Below are positions 20,891-28,469 of a stretch of DNA of 28,469 nt, piece by piece. Origin of the DNA: Azorhizobium sp943369575 (GTDB taxonomy: Bacteria > Pseudomonadota > Alphaproteobacteria > Rhizobiales > Xanthobacteraceae); contig CALRNP020000037.1 of NCBI GenBank assembly GCA_943369575.1, forward strand, positions 1 to 28,469. The letters run 5' to 3'. Both the position numbers and the translations under genes were made by a program. Every line of letters begins with the position of its first letter. The first letter of the stretch is position 1. The notes beneath the pieces were generated by a model. The model ran no database searches. It was given only the letters and a program-made list of their open reading frames with translations, and had not been told where the DNA came from.

Positions 20891-20921
20891 GCCGTACCAA
20901 GCTGCCGCTACGGCATGTTTT
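20891..20921 (+). terminator. Possible terminator of the VOC remnant
   Basis: GCCGTA (20891-20896) pairs with TACGGC (20909-20914) around a 12-nt loop, followed by ATGTTTT. It starts 4 nt after the remnant's stop codon. Confidence 0.4.
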
Positions 20922-21007
20922 GAGGCATGGTGGCGCGCAATGAGGCTTCGATCCCGGCCGGAACGGACTTACCCTCTCATGTCCAGCAAGGTTAAGGAGT
21001 GAGAGAG

Positions 21008-21166
21008 ATGAAGCGTCTTGCCCTCGCGTTCTGCACGCTTTCGATCCTGGCCACCACCGCCCCGGCCTTTGCCGACTGCATGTCGAAGTCGGCCACCGCC
21101 CCGACCCCGCAGCCGACCACCTCGGCCAGCGCCCCCACCGACGCCAGCGCGCCCAAAGGCGGCTGA
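21008..21166 (+). CDS. Small exported protein of 52 residues
   Basis: An open frame of 52 codons with a strong AAGGAG Shine-Dalgarno (20994-20999) 8 nt before the ATG. The product begins MKRLALAFCTLSILATTAPA, a clear signal peptide with KR n-region, hydrophobic core and a probable cleavage after AFA at residue 22. The mature peptide is about 30 residues: DCMSKSATAPTPQ, then a Thr/Ser/Ala/Pro-rich stretch ending in KGG. It carries one cysteine near the new N-terminus. I know no family. A 15-bp stem terminator follows 44 nt after the stop, so this looks like a complete single-gene unit. Function is unknown. Confidence 0.75.
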   Translation: MKRLALAFCTLSILATTAPAFADCMSKSATAPTPQPTTSASAPTDASAPKGG

Positions 21167-21210
21167 TCGACGACCGGGCGGTCACTCCGCCCGTTCCGCG
21201 CCCGACACAC

Positions 21211-21251
21211 AAGAGGCCAGCCTGCAATCGCAGGCTGGCCTCTTTCGTTTC
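21211..21251 (+). terminator. Strong terminator between the small exported gene and lpdA
   Basis: 21211-21225 and 21230-21244 form a perfect 15-bp stem (AAGAGGCCAGCCTGC and its complement) with an AATC loop. The + strand continues TTTCGTTT, so it mainly ends the small exported gene; on the minus strand it lies 37 nt after the lpdA stop and may serve both. Confidence 0.85.
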
Positions 21252-21281
21252 ACATCCAGGCGCCCGCCGGAGCGGGCCGGC

Positions 21282-22688
21282 TCAGAAGTGGATGGCGCGC
21301 TTTTCCACCGCCAGAGCGGCTTCCTTCACCGCTTCCGAGCGGGTGGGATGGGCATGGCAGGTGCGGGCCAGGTCTTCCGACGAACCGCCGAACTCCATCA
21401 GCACGCACAATTCGTGGATCAGCTCGCCGGCCTCGGGGCCGATGATGTGGGCGCCCAGCACCTTGTCGGTGGTGGCATCCGCCAGGATCTTCACGAAGCC
21501 GTCGGTGGTGTTGTTCACCTTGGCGCGGCCGTTGGCGGTGAAGGGGAACTTGCCGACCGTATAAGCGATGCCGGCGTCCTTCAGCTCTTCCTCGGTCTTG
21601 CCGACGGAAGCCACTTCCGGGAAGGTGTAGACCACGCCGGGGATGACGTCGTAATTCACATGGCCGGCCTTGCCGGCGAGGATCTCGGCCACCGCCATGC
21701 CCTCGTCCTCGGCCTTGTGCGCCAGCATGGGACCGGCGATCACGTCGCCGATGGCGTAGATGCCGTCCACGCTGCTCTTGTAGTGCGCATCCACTTCCAC
21801 GCGGCCGCGCTTGTCGGTGGCAACGCCGATCTCGGCCAAGCCAAGACCGCCCGTGTAGGCGACGCGGCCGATGGCCACCAGCACCACGTCGGCTTCCAGG
21901 GTCTCGGGCGAACCGCCGGCGGCGGCTTCCACATTGACCTTCAGCGTCTTGCCAGAAGAGTCGACGCCGGTGACCTTGGTGCCCAGCTTGAAGGCGAAGC
22001 CCTGCTTGGACAGGATGCGCTGGAAGGACTTGGCCACCTCATTGTCCATGCCCGGCAGGATGCGGTCGAGATATTCGACCACGGTCACTTCCGCGCCGAG
22101 GCGGCGCCACACGCTGCCCAGTTCCAGGCCGATGACGCCCGCGCCCACCACCAGCAGCTTGGCCGGCACCTTTGCGAGGGTCAGCGCGCCGGTGGAGGAG
22201 ACGATGCGCTGCTCGTCGATGGTCACGCCAGGAAGCTGCGCCACATCCGAGCCGGTAGCGATCAGGATGTTCTTGGTCTCCAGCACCTGCACGGCGCCGT
22301 CCGAATTGGCGGTCACTTCCACCTTGCCGGCGCCAAGGATCTTGCCGGTGCCGAAATGCACGTCGACCTTGTTCTTCTTCAGCAGGAACTCGACGCCCTT
22401 GACGTTGCCGTCCACGCCCTTGTCCTTGAACCCCTGCATGGCAGCCAGGTCCAGCTTGGGCGCGCCGACGCCGATGCCCATGCCGGCAAACGAGTGGCCA
22501 GCCTCTTCAAAAAGTTCCGAGGCATAGAGCAGCGCCTTGGAGGGGATGCAGCCCACGTTCAGGCAGGTGCCGCCATGGGTGGCGCGCTTTTCCACCACGG
22601 CGACCTTGAGGCCGAGCTGGGCGGCGCGGATGGCGGCCACATAGCCGCCGGGGCCGGTGCCGATGACGATGAGATCGTAGGAAGCCAT
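21282..22688 (-). CDS. lpdA: Dihydrolipoyl dehydrogenase (E3)
   Basis: Lpd reoxidises the dihydrolipoamide of the 2-oxoglutarate dehydrogenase E2 with NAD+, using FAD and a redox disulfide. The 468-residue protein has the FAD motif VIGTGPGGYVAAIRAAQLG at 8-26, the disulfide C42/C47 in GGTCLNVGCIPSK, the NAD-binding VVGAGVIGLELGSVWRRLG, the second FAD motif YAIGDVIAGPMLAHKAEDEG, and the catalytic H447-E452 pair in CHAHPTRSEAVKEA. Length is normal. It is the third component beside sucB and sucA, although a LysE-type gene lies between. AAGGA stands about 11 nt before the ATG. It may be shared with other 2-oxoacid complexes. Confidence 0.95.
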   Translation of the reverse strand: MASYDLIVIGTGPGGYVAAIRAAQLGLKVAVVEKRATHGGTCLNVGCIPSKALLYASELFEEAGHSFAGMGIGVGAPKLDLAAMQGFKDKGVDGNVKGVEFLLKKNKVDVHFGTGKILGAGKVEVTANSDGAVQVLETKNILIATGSDVAQLPGVTIDEQRIVSSTGALTLAKVPAKLLVVGAGVIGLELGSVWRRLGAEVTVVEYLDRILPGMDNEVAKSFQRILSKQGFAFKLGTKVTGVDSSGKTLKVNVEAAAGGSPETLEADVVLVAIGRVAYTGGLGLAEIGVATDKRGRVEVDAHYKSSVDGIYAIGDVIAGPMLAHKAEDEGMAVAEILAGKAGHVNYDVIPGVVYTFPEVASVGKTEEELKDAGIAYTVGKFPFTANGRAKVNNTTDGFVKILADATTDKVLGAHIIGPEAGELIHELCVLMEFGGSSEDLARTCHAHPTRSEAVKEAALAVEKRAIHF

Positions 22689-22745
22689 GGACGTGCGATC
22701 CTTAAAACTGCGAGGGCCGCAGCGCGGCCGGGTTCGGACGAAGCA

Positions 22746-23402
22746 TCAGGCGGCGGTGTGCGCCCGCTGCAAGGCGAGGCGGACGCCCAAGGCAATGAGC
22801 GCGCCGCCAGTGAGACGGTTGAACCAGCGTCCGGCGCGCGCGAGTTGCGCCCGCACCGTCCGGCCGGTGAAGAAGAAGGAGACCAGGGTGAACCACCCCA
22901 TCAGCAGCGCGGACATGCTCAGCGCATAGCCCACCTGCATGGCGATGGGCGTGTCGGCACTGACCAGCGTGCCGAACAGCGACAGGAAGAACAGCACGGC
23001 CTTGGGGTTGAGGGCGTTGGTTAGGAAGCCCAGCCCGAAGCTACGGGCATCCGACATGCTCCCTCCGATGCCGGCGGCGGTCTGCACCGGCGCGTCCATG
23101 TCCAGCGACATGGCGGGGGCACGGAAGGTCTTGATGCCTACATAGACCAGATAGGCGGCGCCCAGCCATTTCAGGACATTGAAGGCCAGGATCGAATGGG
23201 CGACCAAGAGGCCGATACCGGCCAAGGTATAGCTGGCATGAAACAGCATGGCGGAGCCGACGCCCAGGCTGGTGACGACACCGGCGCGGCGGCCATGCAC
23301 CACGCTCTGGCGCACCACCATGGCGAAGTCCGGCCCCGGGGTGATCGCCGCCAGAGCGAACACCGCCATCAGGGTGAAATACTCCGCGAGATGGCTCGTC
23401 AT
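22746..23402 (-). CDS. LysE/RhtB-family amino acid exporter
   Basis: A 218-residue inner-membrane protein of the LysE superfamily, whose members export amino acids such as lysine, threonine or homoserine lactone. The family start FALAAITPGPDFAMVVRQSV is clear, with the conserved TPGPD, followed by GRRAGVVTSLGVGSAML, LKWLGAAYLVYVGIKTFR and FGLGFLTNALNPKAVLFFLS with the conserved NPK. About six membrane segments. Substrate cannot be assigned. I chose the ATG at 23402, where family similarity begins; an extension to 23480 is polar. It stands between sucB and lpdA on the same strand, 57 nt before lpdA, and is preceded by a terminator. Confidence 0.9.
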   Translation of the reverse strand: MTSHLAEYFTLMAVFALAAITPGPDFAMVVRQSVVHGRRAGVVTSLGVGSAMLFHASYTLAGIGLLVAHSILAFNVLKWLGAAYLVYVGIKTFRAPAMSLDMDAPVQTAAGIGGSMSDARSFGLGFLTNALNPKAVLFFLSLFGTLVSADTPIAMQVGYALSMSALLMGWFTLVSFFFTGRTVRAQLARAGRWFNRLTGGALIALGVRLALQRAHTAA

Positions 23403-23505
23403 CGCCTGCCCTGCCCGCCGCCCGGTATTGCGGGCGGCCCGTAGACCCAACGCCGGCACCGCCGCGCTGGTCTGGTTCACGGTGGGCCGCGGCCCCCCGG
23501 CCTTT

Positions 23506-23561
23506 AAAATCCATGACCCTCTCCCGCCGCACCCGGCAGAGCCGGAGGCGGCGGGAGAGGG
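23506..23561 (-). terminator. Terminator after sucB
   Basis: 23517-23530 (CCCTCTCCCGCCGC) pairs perfectly with 23548-23561 (14 bp), and an inner CCGGC/GCCGG stem closes a 3-nt loop. On the minus strand the hairpin is followed by TCATGGATTTTAAAGG, a displaced T-run. It lies 8 nt after the sucB stop, separating sucAB from lysE-lpdA. Confidence 0.7.
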
Positions 23562-23569
23562 GTGTTCGA

Positions 23570-24802
23570 TCAGAGATCCAGCACGAGACGCGCGGGATCT
23601 TCCAGGGTTTCCTTGACCCGCACCAGGAAGGTCACGGCCTCGCGGCCGTCGACGATGCGGTGATCGTAGGAGAGCGCCAGATACATCATCGGGCGGACCA
23701 CCACCTGGCCCTTGACGACCACCGGACGCTCCTCGATGCGGTGCATGCCGAGGATGCCGGACTGCGGTGCATTGAGGATCGGGGTGGACATCAGCGAGCC
23801 GTAGATGCCGCCGTTGGTGATGGTGAAGGTGCCGCCCTGCATGTCGTCGATGCCGAGCTTGCCGTCACGGGCCTTGCGACCGTAGCCGGCGATGGCCTTC
23901 TCGATTTCCGCCACCGAGAGCAGGTCCGCGTCACGCACCACCGGAACCACGAGGCCCTTCTCGGTGCCGACCGCGATGCCGATGTTGTAATAGTTCTTGT
24001 AGACAAGATCCTGGCCGTCGATCTCGGCATTCACCGCCGGGATGTCCTTCAGGGCCGCGATCACCGCCTTGGTGAAGAAGCCCATGAAGCCCAGCTTGGT
24101 GCCGTGCTTCTTCTCGAAGGCGTCCTTGAACTGGCTGCGCAGGGCCATCACCGCGCTCATGTCCACGTCGTTGAACGTGGTGAGCATGGCGGCGGTGTTC
24201 TGCGCATCCTTCAGGCGGCGGGCGATGGTCTGCCGCAGCTTGGTCATCTTCACCCGCTCTTCGCGGGCGGCATCGGCCTGGCTGGACGGGCCACGGGGCG
24301 CAGCCGCCGCCGGGGCAGCAGCAGGCGCGGAAGCGGCAGTGGCGATGGCCGCGAGCATGTCGCCCTTGGTCACCCGGCCATCCTTGCCGGAGCCATCGAC
24401 GCCGGCGGCGGACACGCCGCTTTCCGCCGACAGGCGATCAACGGCGGGGCCGTTGGCGCTGGCGGGGGCGGCAGCCTTGGCCGGAGCCGGGGCAGCGGCG
24501 GGAGCAGGCGCCGGAGCCGCCTTGGGGGCCTCGGCCTTCGGCGCGGGGGCCGCAGCAGCGCCGGTGCCGGCGCCGATGGAGCCGAGCAGCGCGCCGACAC
24601 CCACGGTCTCGCCATCCTTGGCGATGATTTCCGCCAGAACGCCGGACGTCGGGGCCGGAACTTCGACGGTGACCTTATCGGTTTCCAGTTCCACCAGCGG
24701 CTCGTCGGCTTTCACCGCATCGCCGGGCTTCTTGAACCACTTGCCGATGGTCGCTTCCGTCACGGATTCGCCGAGCGTTGGAACGCGGATCTCGGTTGCC
24801 AT
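23570..24802 (-). CDS. sucB: 2-oxoglutarate dehydrogenase E2, dihydrolipoyllysine succinyltransferase
   Basis: SucB forms the core of the 2-oxoglutarate dehydrogenase complex and passes the succinyl group to CoA. In its 410 residues: lipoyl domain 2-77 with the lipoylated K43 in LETDKVTVEVPA, an Ala/Pro linker at about 78-117, the E1/E3-binding domain at about 118-155 (AVDRLSAESGV and GKDGRVTKGDML), a second Ala/Pro linker, and the catalytic domain from about 180 with SYDHRIVDGREAV holding H381 and D385. The binding domain has D122 where many homologues have Arg (PAVRRL). The start ATG has only a weak GAAAG site. It follows sucA by 64 nt and ends at a hairpin terminator. Confidence 0.96.
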   Translation of the reverse strand: MATEIRVPTLGESVTEATIGKWFKKPGDAVKADEPLVELETDKVTVEVPAPTSGVLAEIIAKDGETVGVGALLGSIGAGTGAAAAPAPKAEAPKAAPAPAPAAAPAPAKAAAPASANGPAVDRLSAESGVSAAGVDGSGKDGRVTKGDMLAAIATAASAPAAAPAAAAPRGPSSQADAAREERVKMTKLRQTIARRLKDAQNTAAMLTTFNDVDMSAVMALRSQFKDAFEKKHGTKLGFMGFFTKAVIAALKDIPAVNAEIDGQDLVYKNYYNIGIAVGTEKGLVVPVVRDADLLSVAEIEKAIAGYGRKARDGKLGIDDMQGGTFTITNGGIYGSLMSTPILNAPQSGILGMHRIEERPVVVKGQVVVRPMMYLALSYDHRIVDGREAVTFLVRVKETLEDPARLVLDL

Positions 24803-24866
24803 GGCTGTCGTCTTCTTTCGATCTTGAAGGTTTGCAGGCTTGCGTGCGTCAGGCGGGAAGAACCCC

Positions 24867-27824
24867 TCAGCCGAGGGCTTCCTCCAGGAACGCCTTCAGC
24901 TGGGCGAGATGCTTGGACATGAGGCCCGTCGCGGTGGCGGCGGAGGCGGGGCGACCGGCGTAGCGCGGCCGGCGGGAGGCAGCGCTGATATTCTCCAGCA
25001 CCCACTCCAGATACGGCTGCACGAACGCCCAGGCGCCCTGGTTCTTCGGCTCTTCCTGGCACCAGACCACTTCGGCGTTTTTGAAGCGCGAAAGTTCCTG
25101 GGCCATGGTCTTCAGCGGGAACGGGAACAGCTGCTCCACGCGCATCAGATAGACGTCGGTGGTGCCGCGCTTCTCGCGCTCCTCCAGCAGGTCGTAATAG
25201 ACCTTGCCGGAACACAGCACCACGCGGCGGATCTTGTCGTCCGCCACCAGCTTGATGCTCTCGCTGGTGGGGTTGGACTGGGCATCGTCCCACAGCACGC
25301 GGTGGAACGAGGTCTCGGGGCCGAACTCCTCCAGCCGCGACACTGCCTTCTTGTGGCGCAGCAGCGACTTGGGGGTCATCAGGATCAGCGGCTTGCGGAA
25401 CTCGCGCTTCAGCTGACGACGCAGGATGTGGAAGTAGTTGGCCGGGGTGGTGCAGTTGGCCACCTGCATATTGTCCTCGGCGCACATCTGGAGATAGCGC
25501 TCCAGGCGGGCGGAGGAATGCTCGGGGCCCTGGCCCTCATAGCCATGCGGCAGCAGGCACACGAGGCCGGACATGCGCAGCCACTTGCGCTCGCCGGACG
25601 ACAGGAACTGATCGAAGATCACCTGCGCGCCGTTGGCGAAGTCGCCGAACTGGGCTTCCCACAGCACGAGCGTGTTGGGCTCGGACAGGGTGTAGCCATA
25701 TTCGAAGCCGAGCACCGCCTCTTCCGAGAGCATCGAGTTGATGACCTCGTATTTGGCCTGCTTCTCGGTCAAATGATTGAACGGCTTGTAGCGCTGCTCG
25801 GTGTCCTGGTCGGTCAACACCGAATGGCGCTGCGAGAAGGTGCCGCGCTCCACGTCCTGGCCGGACAGACGGACCGGGCTACCCTCCTCCAGCAGAGTGC
25901 AGAACGCCAGCGCCTCGCCGGTGGCCCAATCGATACCGGCGCCGTCCTCCACCACCGCCTTGCGGCGGTTGTCCAGGAAGCGCTGGATGGTGCGATGGGG
26001 GGTGAAGCCCTCCGGCACGGTGGTGATCTTGCGGCCGATGTCCTTCAGCGTGTCGACGGCGACGCCGGTGTTGCCACGGCGGGGATCGTCTTCGCTATTG
26101 GAGGCCTTGAGGCCCGACCAGCGCCCGTCCAGCCAATCGGCCTTGTTGGGCTTGTAGTGCTGGCCGGCCTCGTGCTCGCCTTCCAGCTTGTCGCGCCAGG
26201 CGGCACGCATCTGGTCCAGTTCGCCGGCGGCGATCACGCCTTCGGCTTCCAGCTTCTTGCCGTACAGTTCCAGCGTCGAGGGATGCTGGCGGATCACCTT
26301 GTACATGTGCGGCTGGGTGAAGGACGGCTCGTCACCTTCGTTATGGCCGAAGCGGCGATAGCAGAAGATGTCGATGACCACCGGCTTGTGGAAGCGCTGG
26401 CGGAACTCGGTCGCCACCTTGGCGCAGAAGGTCACCGCTTCCGGATCGTCGCCATTCACATGGAAGATCGGCGCCTCGATCATCTTCGCCACATCCGAGG
26501 GATAAGGCGAGGAGCGCGAATAGCGCGGATTGGTGGTGAAGCCGATCTGGTTGTTGATGATGACGTGGATCGAGCCGCCGGTGCGATGGCCCTTCAGACC
26601 CGAGAGGCCGAGGCACTCGGCAACCACACCCTGGCCGGCAAAGGCCGCATCGCCGTGCAACAGCAGCGGCAGCACCGCCACCCGCTCGGTATCGCCCAGC
26701 TGATCCTGCTTGGCGCGGGCCTTGCCCAGCACCACCGGATCGACGATTTCCAGATGCGAGGGGTTGGCGGTCAGCGACAGATGGACCTTGTTGCCATCGA
26801 ACTCGCGGTCGGACGAGGCACCCAGATGGTACTTCACGTCGCCGGAGCCCTCGACCTCGTCGGGGGCCCAGGAGCCGCCCTTGAACTCGTGGAACAGGGC
26901 ACGATGGGGCTTGCCCATCACCTGGGTCAGCACGTTCAGACGGCCGCGATGGGCCATGCCGAACACGATGTCGCGCACGCCCAGATTGCCACCGCGCTTG
27001 ATGATCTGCTCCAGCGCCGGGATCAGGCTTTCGCCGCCGTCCAGGCCGAAGCGCTTGGTGCCGGTGTATTTGACATCGAGGAACTTCTCGAAGCCCTCGG
27101 CCTCCACCAGCTTGTTGAGGATGGCGCGCTTGCCCTCGCGGGTGAAGGACACTTCCTTGTCCACGCCCTCGATGCGCTCCTGGATCCAGGCCTTCTCCTC
27201 GGGCGAGGAGATGTGCATGAATTCCACGCCAATAGTCTGGCAATAGGTGCGACGCAGGATCCCGACCATCTCGCGCACGGTGGCAAATTCCAGCCCGAGC
27301 ACGTTGTCGATGAAGATCTTGCGGTCGAGATCGGATTCATAAAAGCCGTAGGAGACCGGATCGAGCTCCGGCGCATCGCGCGGCGGGATCAGCTTGAGCG
27401 GATCGAGATCGGCCTGGAGATGGCCGCGCATGCGGTAGGCCCGGATCATCATCAGCGCCTTGACGCTGTCGCGGGTGGCCTGCTGCACTTCGGTCGCGGA
27501 GAATTCGACGCCCGCCTTCTGGGCCTTCTCCTTCACCTTCTCGGTGACCTTCTTCTCCACCTCGATCCAATTGCCGTCGAGGGCGGAGACGAGTTCGCCA
27601 TTGGCGTGGAGCGGCCAGCCCTGCTTCTTCCAGGAGGCGCCGCGGGCGCTTTTCTTGACCGCTTCGGGATCGTCCTTCAGCGCGGCGAAGAAGCTCTGCC
27701 ACTGGGCGTCCACCGAAGCGGGGTCAGCCTCATACTGGGCATAGAGATCTTCTATCCACTGAGCATTACCTCCGTACAGAAAGGAGGTGGCGAGAAAGAG
27801 GTCGTTCTGGTCCGCGCGCGACAT
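24867..27824 (-). CDS. sucA: 2-oxoglutarate dehydrogenase E1 component
   Basis: SucA decarboxylates 2-oxoglutarate with thiamine diphosphate and succinylates the E2 lipoyl group. The 985-residue protein is full length. The N-terminus carries the E2-contact motif FLYGGNAQWIEDLYAQYE. The catalytic parts follow: GMAHRGRLNVLTQVMGKPHR at about 289, ANPSHLEIVDPVVLGK, the metal/ThDP site HGDAAFAGQGVVAE near 388 and INNQIGFTTNP near 421, RRFGHNEGDEPSF, and in the second half LPHGYEGQGPEHSSARLER near 758, MTPKSLLRHK and RVEQLFPFP. It precedes sucB and follows sucD after a 349-bp gap. The Shine-Dalgarno is weak. A very long opposite-strand frame covers it but is a composition artefact. Confidence 0.97.
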   Translation of the reverse strand: MSRADQNDLFLATSFLYGGNAQWIEDLYAQYEADPASVDAQWQSFFAALKDDPEAVKKSARGASWKKQGWPLHANGELVSALDGNWIEVEKKVTEKVKEKAQKAGVEFSATEVQQATRDSVKALMMIRAYRMRGHLQADLDPLKLIPPRDAPELDPVSYGFYESDLDRKIFIDNVLGLEFATVREMVGILRRTYCQTIGVEFMHISSPEEKAWIQERIEGVDKEVSFTREGKRAILNKLVEAEGFEKFLDVKYTGTKRFGLDGGESLIPALEQIIKRGGNLGVRDIVFGMAHRGRLNVLTQVMGKPHRALFHEFKGGSWAPDEVEGSGDVKYHLGASSDREFDGNKVHLSLTANPSHLEIVDPVVLGKARAKQDQLGDTERVAVLPLLLHGDAAFAGQGVVAECLGLSGLKGHRTGGSIHVIINNQIGFTTNPRYSRSSPYPSDVAKMIEAPIFHVNGDDPEAVTFCAKVATEFRQRFHKPVVIDIFCYRRFGHNEGDEPSFTQPHMYKVIRQHPSTLELYGKKLEAEGVIAAGELDQMRAAWRDKLEGEHEAGQHYKPNKADWLDGRWSGLKASNSEDDPRRGNTGVAVDTLKDIGRKITTVPEGFTPHRTIQRFLDNRRKAVVEDGAGIDWATGEALAFCTLLEEGSPVRLSGQDVERGTFSQRHSVLTDQDTEQRYKPFNHLTEKQAKYEVINSMLSEEAVLGFEYGYTLSEPNTLVLWEAQFGDFANGAQVIFDQFLSSGERKWLRMSGLVCLLPHGYEGQGPEHSSARLERYLQMCAEDNMQVANCTTPANYFHILRRQLKREFRKPLILMTPKSLLRHKKAVSRLEEFGPETSFHRVLWDDAQSNPTSESIKLVADDKIRRVVLCSGKVYYDLLEEREKRGTTDVYLMRVEQLFPFPLKTMAQELSRFKNAEVVWCQEEPKNQGAWAFVQPYLEWVLENISAASRRPRYAGRPASAATATGLMSKHLAQLKAFLEEALG

Positions 27825-28173
27825 GGGCCTAGATCCCGGATGACCTTTGGAGCTTCGCCTCGTCTAAGAGCGCACCTTGCGCCGAAAACCAAGCCCAAAA
27901 GCCGTTGACAGCCATAAAGAGGACGATGAGCCGGGCTGCGCCGCCGCATCGTTGCGTATGCACGCTCCGCGTGGAACGAGGAGCAAGACGTCTGGACGCT
28001 ACATAAGCCCGGTGGACGGGAGGGGGAAGAACCTTCCCCCCGTTGACCCCGGCGTTCTGCGCACAGCCGCCCTGCGCTCCGCGTACCGCAGCAGGCTTTC
28101 GCCAGCGTGGCACGCCTCCTTGTTCCACCCGAAGACGGCAATCCGGTGGTGCACACCGGATTGCCGTGATTTT
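27825..28173. other. 349-bp gap between sucD and sucA with no supported gene
   Basis: Several frames stay open on the minus strand, but none has a ribosome binding site at correct spacing or recognisable similarity. The clearest SD-like sequence (AAGGAGG, minus strand near 28118-28124) has a GTG only 1 nt downstream. A small dyad CACGC-TCC-GCGTG lies at 27961-27973, a hairpin GGGGGAAG/CTTCCCCC at 28022-28040, and a strong hairpin at 28135-28167. The sucA promoter should lie here; CTTGGT and TCTTAG on the minus strand near 27870-27890 are a weak candidate pair. Confidence 0.5.
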
Positions 28174-28174
28174 T
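28135..28174 (+). terminator. 14-bp hairpin with T-run at the sucD 3' end, T-run on the + strand
   Basis: 28135-28148 (ACGGCAATCCGGTG) pairs perfectly with 28154-28167 around GTGCA. On the + strand it is followed by GATTTTT. sucD ends at 28174 on the minus strand, where the hairpin is followed by CTTCGGG instead. It may end sucCD transcription, but its best orientation is for a + transcript. Confidence 0.65.
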
Positions 28175-28469
28175 CAGCCCTTGAGCAAGGCCGCCAGGGT
28201 CTTGCCGAGACGGGCGGGAGACGGCGAGACGGTGATGCCGGCCGCTTCCATGGCGGCGATCTTGTCTTCCGCGCCGCCCTTGCCGCCGGAGATGATGGCG
28301 CCCGCATGACCCATGCGGCGGCCGGGAGGAGCCGTGCGGCCGGCGATGAAGCCCACCATCGGCTTCTTGCGGCCGCGCTTGGCCTCGTCCGCGATGAACT
28401 GCGCCGCATCCTCTTCCGCCGAGCCGCCGATCTCGCCGATCATGATGATCGACTCCGTCTTGGGGTCGG
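28174..28469 (-). CDS. sucD: Succinate--CoA ligase (ADP/GDP-forming) alpha subunit, C-terminal part (5' end outside window)
   Basis: SucD is the alpha subunit of succinyl-CoA synthetase, which turns succinyl-CoA into succinate with formation of a nucleoside triphosphate. The last ~98 residues are present and open to the right edge: DPKTESIIMIGEIGGSAEED, then KPMVGFIAGRTAPPGRRMGH, AGAIISGGKGGAEDKIAAME, and a C-terminal helix ending LGKTLAALLKG. The GH-AGA segment contains the histidine that is phosphorylated in catalysis. The remainder and presumably sucC lie beyond the window. It is followed on the same strand by sucA. Confidence 0.95.
   Translation of the reverse strand, partial: DPKTESIIMIGEIGGSAEEDAAQFIADEAKRGRKKPMVGFIAGRTAPPGRRMGHAGAIISGGKGGAEDKIAAMEAAGITVSPSPARLGKTLAALLKG

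Noticed and set aside
21018..23024. 668-codon + strand open frame
   Set aside because: It is antisense to lpdA and lysE and overlaps the small exported gene in another frame; composition artefact.
24840..27908. 1022-codon open frame on the + strand
   Set aside because: It lies opposite sucA, which has full family motifs. High GC with few stop codons in the opposing frame explains its length; its protein is His/Gly/Leu-rich with no known domain.
27829..28128. 99-codon minus-strand frame in the sucD-sucA gap with a hydrophobic stretch
   Set aside because: It begins with a GTG lacking a ribosome binding site, is rich in Arg/Gly/Ala, and two other minus-strand frames are equally open there.
1..28469. 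tRNA, rRNA, CRISPR, insertion sequence or prophage
   Set aside because: Intergenic regions were scanned for cloverleaf arms, regular repeats, transposases and terminal repeats; none was seen. XerC is the only recombinase and fits the housekeeping type.

Overview
The window is high-GC, densely coding chromosomal DNA from an alphaproteobacterium, most likely of the Hyphomicrobiales (a Rhizobium/Xanthobacter-type lineage). This rests on the gene families and gene order: pgsA-moaD-moaE, ilvE divergent from a PetP/PetR-like regulator pair, ubiK-ybjN-proC, lgt-MidA-pgeF, xerC near lpdA, and sucD-sucA-sucB. I could not run a taxonomic search. No phage, plasmid, IS, CRISPR, rRNA or tRNA signal was seen; this is core chromosome with a few accessory touches.

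Layout. 1-1103 (+): the end of pgsA, then moaD and moaE for molybdopterin synthase. 1132-3909 (-): two tandem DctA-family dicarboxylate symporters. 4026-4913 (-): ilvE, ending in a clear intrinsic terminator. 5126-8249 (+): a tightly coupled cluster of a MarR-type regulator, an OmpR-type response regulator, its histidine kinase and a GNAT acetyltransferase. 8253-11425 (-): a CsaA-like tRNA-binding protein, a TetR/COQ9-like protein, proC, a YbjN-domain protein and the ubiquinone factor UbiK. 11737-14419 (+): lgt, a MidA/NDUFAF7 methyltransferase and pgeF, joined by overlapping stop/start codons. 14531-16261 (+): a lipoprotein and prs. 16317-17087 (-): a PAP2 phosphatase. 17236-18166 (+): a YaiI/DUF188 protein and a MAPEG protein. 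18241-18864 (-): a YqjI-like PadR regulator, divergent from xerC (18996-19979, +). 19994-20578 (-): a small membrane protein. 20570-20887 (+): a broken VOC gene. 21008-21166 (+): a 52-residue exported peptide with its own terminator. 21282-28469 (-): the 2-oxoglutarate dehydrogenase and succinyl-CoA synthetase region, read as sucD (partial), sucA, sucB, a LysE exporter and lpdA.

How it fits together. sucA, sucB and lpdA encode E1, E2 and E3 of the 2-oxoglutarate dehydrogenase complex, and sucD acts on its succinyl-CoA product; the DctA carriers would import C4-dicarboxylates that feed the same cycle. The regulator cluster at 5126-7794 looks like a complete two-component system with a MarR partner. 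No clearly new multi-gene system was found. The most interesting leads are the YqjI-like regulator with a Gly/His N-terminus and two matching TATC-N4-GATA dyads, the unexplained 349-bp sucD-sucA gap with a terminator facing the opposite way, the TetR-like protein with a COQ9-like tail and degenerate helix-turn-helix, the diverged second DctA, and the small exported peptide.
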